Shown here: positions 34,806-36,956 of the stretch, in pieces
Layout of the letters: each line of letters starts with the position of its first letter
Numbering within the stretch: the first letter of the stretch is position 1
Source of the DNA: UKL13-2 sp964417885
GTDB lineage: Bacteria; Pseudomonadota; Gammaproteobacteria; Burkholderiales; Usitatibacteraceae
Direction: 5' to 3'
Length of the DNA: 36,956 bases
Assembly: GCA_964417885.1 (NCBI GenBank)
Contig: CAYQKN010000024.1
Span: 1-36,956 of the forward strand
The notes under the pieces: model-generated
Told to the model about the DNA's origin: nothing
The model's input: the letters and a program-made list of their open reading frames with translations, nothing else
Database searches by the model: none
Made by a program: the position numbers and the translations under genes

Positions 34806-36956
34806 TTACTCAGAGACAAGTTCCTTCCAGCTTACGCGCCTGCCGTTCAGGGCTGCACCGGGACTGCTCGGCGTGTTCAGCGTGAGCTGCTTGTTGTCCG
34901 CTGTCGTTGCGATCGTGACGATCTTGTTGCCCGGCAAACGTATGGTGTTAACACCCACCGTCTGCGAACTGAGCCGGGTGCTGATCACGCCATTCGCGGT
35001 CGATACCGCGCAACCGTTTTCATAATCAAAGTTGTTGATGTATGAGGTACCACCGCCGGAACAGGCACTGCCCGTCGGCAGGTTGGTCGGGATGGTCAGC
35101 GTGCCAATGGTCAGGTTGCCGTCCACGTTGGAACGTTCGCCGGACGCCGGGAAATCAACAAACCAACCGCTCTTGCCGGAAAGATCGACGGTATTGCAGG
35201 CCGCTTGCCGCCGCACGGTGAGTCCGGCGGTGGTCTCGTCGGCACCGATGGTCTGCTGCACCAGTGCGCCGGTGCGAGGTGCCGTCAACGGTGTCGTCAG
35301 GTCTGCCTTGATCGCGTACAGGCTCTGCGTCTGCGTTGTGGTCGGATCATCCTCGCCGAGATACTTGCCGGTGGCGATGAATACCATCGGCTGCGAGCCC
35401 TTGATCTTGCCGGTGATCGGCCGTGTGGTGATCGGCTGTGCATTGGTGCCGTCGGTCAAGTTGGCGAGCAGGAACGCCTCCGGGTAGGTATTGGTGGCAC
35501 TCGAAATATCGAAGCGCCAGAGCCGACCCTTGAGGTCGCCGCCATACACCGCAATGGAGGTATTGTCATTTTCATTGGTACGCAACAGCACTTCGATCTT
35601 GCCGAGACCGACCGGGTCCGCGTTGCAATACGGTGTTACCGGCAGCAAGGTCGCGGGTGAACAGAGCAGCGGTGTTGCCGTACCGCCCGAACCGCCGGCA
35701 AGTGCCGGGAGTCCCACCTTGTTCAGCACCAGGCCCGTGGCTGCATCGAGGACATACAGGTAGCCTTTTCCGTTGCCGGGGTTGTAGTTGTTGTAGCCGG
35801 AGGTAACCAGCACAATCCACTTGCCGTCGGACTCACGCTTGGTGATGATCGGGTTGCCAAAGGTGAATCCCAAGTCGCAGTCGGTGTTGGTGCCAACCAC
35901 CGCCGCCGCACAGGAGGTCACGGCCGGATCGCGCACCGTGAACTCCCACAGCAGCTTCACCTGGTTCGCCGCGGGATTGGTCACGTCGAGCGCGTAATAG
36001 CCACGTCCGCCCCGGTTCAGGCCGGCAACCAGCACCGTACGCCAGTTCGACGGCGTGACCGATGCCGATTTGCAGTTGGCGGCCACACAGATGTCGCCGA
36101 CCACCGGCGAGCCATCGACGGTATAGATGTGCTTGTAGTTCTTGTTGGCCAATTGGTAAATGTTGGGCAACACCAGGCTGGGGATGAATGCCCACCGTTC
36201 CTGGCCCTGTGTCGCGCCCTGGGTTTCGAATGCGTGCAGCATGCCGTCGTTGGCGGCACCATAGATGGTACCGATGCGCGGGACACTGGCACTCAAGCCG
36301 GACGGACAGGTGATCGACACACCGGTGCCCAGCGTGCATTTGACGAAATCATCGTGGCCGATATCGTTGTAGGTAAGCGGCGAACCTTTCACATACGACG
36401 GCTGCGCATTGATGATGTCACCGAGCACCTTGTCGCGCGGGCGATAGAGGTCGGTATCCAGCGCCGGATCTGCATTCGTGTCGTAAAGCGCTTTTTCGCC
36501 GCGCAGATAGTTAACCAGGTTGCGCGCGGTTGCGGTTGTCCGCTGGCCGGTGGTCCAGCCGGTGTACTGGCCAAGCTTGTTCGGATTGAAATAGGCCTGC
36601 TCCGCTGCGGTCAACGGCGTGCCGGATGCCGTCCACTCAAATGACTTCAATCCTGATGGATAGCTGCCGGTGTCGGTAGTTGCGGTGAATATGTTCCGTG
36701 ATGCACTGGCCTGACCTTCCAGCTGCGCCTGGGCCGACCAGAGAACGGTAGTCGACACAATGCCCGTATTGAGGTCAATCGACCGTGCCTTCAGGTCACC
36801 GGTCCAGCGCTGGGTGGTGTACTCAGGCGTGAACGCGAAGTTGTCGCCGGCAACCGGCTGCAGGTTACTGGTCGCCGCCGCTGCGCCGGCACCGGTACGT
36901 GCCTGCAGTGCTGACAACGCGGTATTGATGCCATCGACCACCTGTTCCGGATCGCG
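34806..36956 (-). CDS. pilY1: PilY1-family type IV pilus protein, N-terminal part outside the window
   Basis: The frame is open from base 36956 to the TAA at 34806, giving 716 residues of the C-terminal part; the N-terminus is cut by the window edge. The beta-propeller domain of PilC/PilY1 is clear: TIYGAANDGMLHAFETQ, WAFIPSLVLPNIYQLANKNYKHIYTVDGSPVVGDI, RTVLVAGLNRGGRGYYALDVTNP and YGGDLKGRLWRFDIS. PilY1 proteins are large exported factors that support pilus extension and adhesion. The acidic calcium-binding loop usually found before the GGDLxGxLWRFD segment reads NENDNTS here and looks degenerate. TonB follows on the same strand. Confidence 0.93.
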   Translation of the reverse strand, partial: RDPEQVVDGINTALSALQARTGAGAAAATSNLQPVAGDNFAFTPEYTTQRWTGDLKARSIDLNTGIVSTTVLWSAQAQLEGQASASRNIFTATTDTGSYPSGLKSFEWTASGTPLTAAEQAYFNPNKLGQYTGWTTGQRTTATARNLVNYLRGEKALYDTNADPALDTDLYRPRDKVLGDIINAQPSYVKGSPLTYNDIGHDDFVKCTLGTGVSITCPSGLSASVPRIGTIYGAANDGMLHAFETQGATQGQERWAFIPSLVLPNIYQLANKNYKHIYTVDGSPVVGDICVAANCKSASVTPSNWRTVLVAGLNRGGRGYYALDVTNPAANQVKLLWEFTVRDPAVTSCAAAVVGTNTDCDLGFTFGNPIITKRESDGKWIVLVTSGYNNYNPGNGKGYLYVLDAATGLVLNKVGLPALAGGSGGTATPLLCSPATLLPVTPYCNADPVGLGKIEVLLRTNENDNTSIAVYGGDLKGRLWRFDISSATNTYPEAFLLANLTDGTNAQPITTRPITGKIKGSQPMVFIATGKYLGEDDPTTTQTQSLYAIKADLTTPLTAPRTGALVQQTIGADETTAGLTVRRQAACNTVDLSGKSGWFVDFPASGERSNVDGNLTIGTLTIPTNLPTGSACSGGGTSYINNFDYENGCAVSTANGVISTRLSSQTVGVNTIRLPGNKIVTIATTADNKQLTLNTPSSPGAALNGRRVSWKELVSE

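Overview
The window is high-GC chromosomal DNA from a Gram-negative bacterium, most likely a betaproteobacterium (Burkholderiales or a close relative). The main evidence is the gene order DUF3579 | rpsT | murJ-ribF-ileS-lspA ... ispH, together with argD-argF-argG-yajQ, a torF-glnK-amtB nitrogen cluster, ubiK next to comM/yifB, and a PilY1 gene for type IV pili. Two runs of N (11196-11295 and 23289-23298) show that this is a draft assembly. Almost all of it is core metabolism and housekeeping. I see no insertion sequence, prophage, CRISPR array, tRNA or rRNA.

Layout. 1-1100: a truncated NAD(P)-binding SDR protein (minus strand) and a small two-helix membrane protein. 1176-8145 (minus): an M20 amidohydrolase, an intrinsic terminator, then a secreted DUF885 metallopeptidase-like protein followed 18 bases later by cobalamin-dependent methionine synthase metH. 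8191-10377 (plus): a rhodanese, a DUF2834 membrane protein and an MFS transporter. 10374-11434 (minus): a Bcr/CflA-type MFS transporter cut by the 100-N gap. 11697-15699 (minus): an AarF/ABC1/UbiB kinase-like protein, a gene-poor stretch with a heptamer tandem repeat, comM/yifB and ubiK. 15825-18805 (plus): torF, glnK and amtB behind a sigma-54-type promoter with an upstream NtrC-like site, ending in a strong terminator. 18879-21164: folE2, a retropepsin-like protease (minus) and a class I glutamine amidotransferase. 21252-25215 (minus): argD-argF-argG-yajQ. 25407-26295: DUF3579 protein (plus) and rpsT (minus). 26430-34044 (plus): murJ-ribF-ileS-lspA-molybdopterin oxidoreductase as one overlapping gene string, followed by ispH. 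34088-36956 (minus): a TonB-family protein and the 3' part of pilY1.

How the genes work together. The arg genes supply acetylornithine aminotransferase, ornithine carbamoyltransferase and argininosuccinate synthase. torF-glnK-amtB looks like a nitrogen-limitation module: an outer-membrane porin, the PII regulator and the ammonium channel it controls. The murJ-ispH stretch joins envelope building (lipid II flipping, lipoprotein maturation, isoprenoid precursors) with flavin synthesis and isoleucyl-tRNA charging.

The most unusual signal is a dispersed intergenic palindromic repeat family. Four related copies (about 778-846, 8655-8727, 21162-21217 and 32987-33058) share the flank AAACTCnAGCACTGG, while their central hairpin arms differ in sequence. 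In three copies the stems remain well paired. Three of the four overlap a neighbouring gene's stop codon. I do not recognise this family by name.
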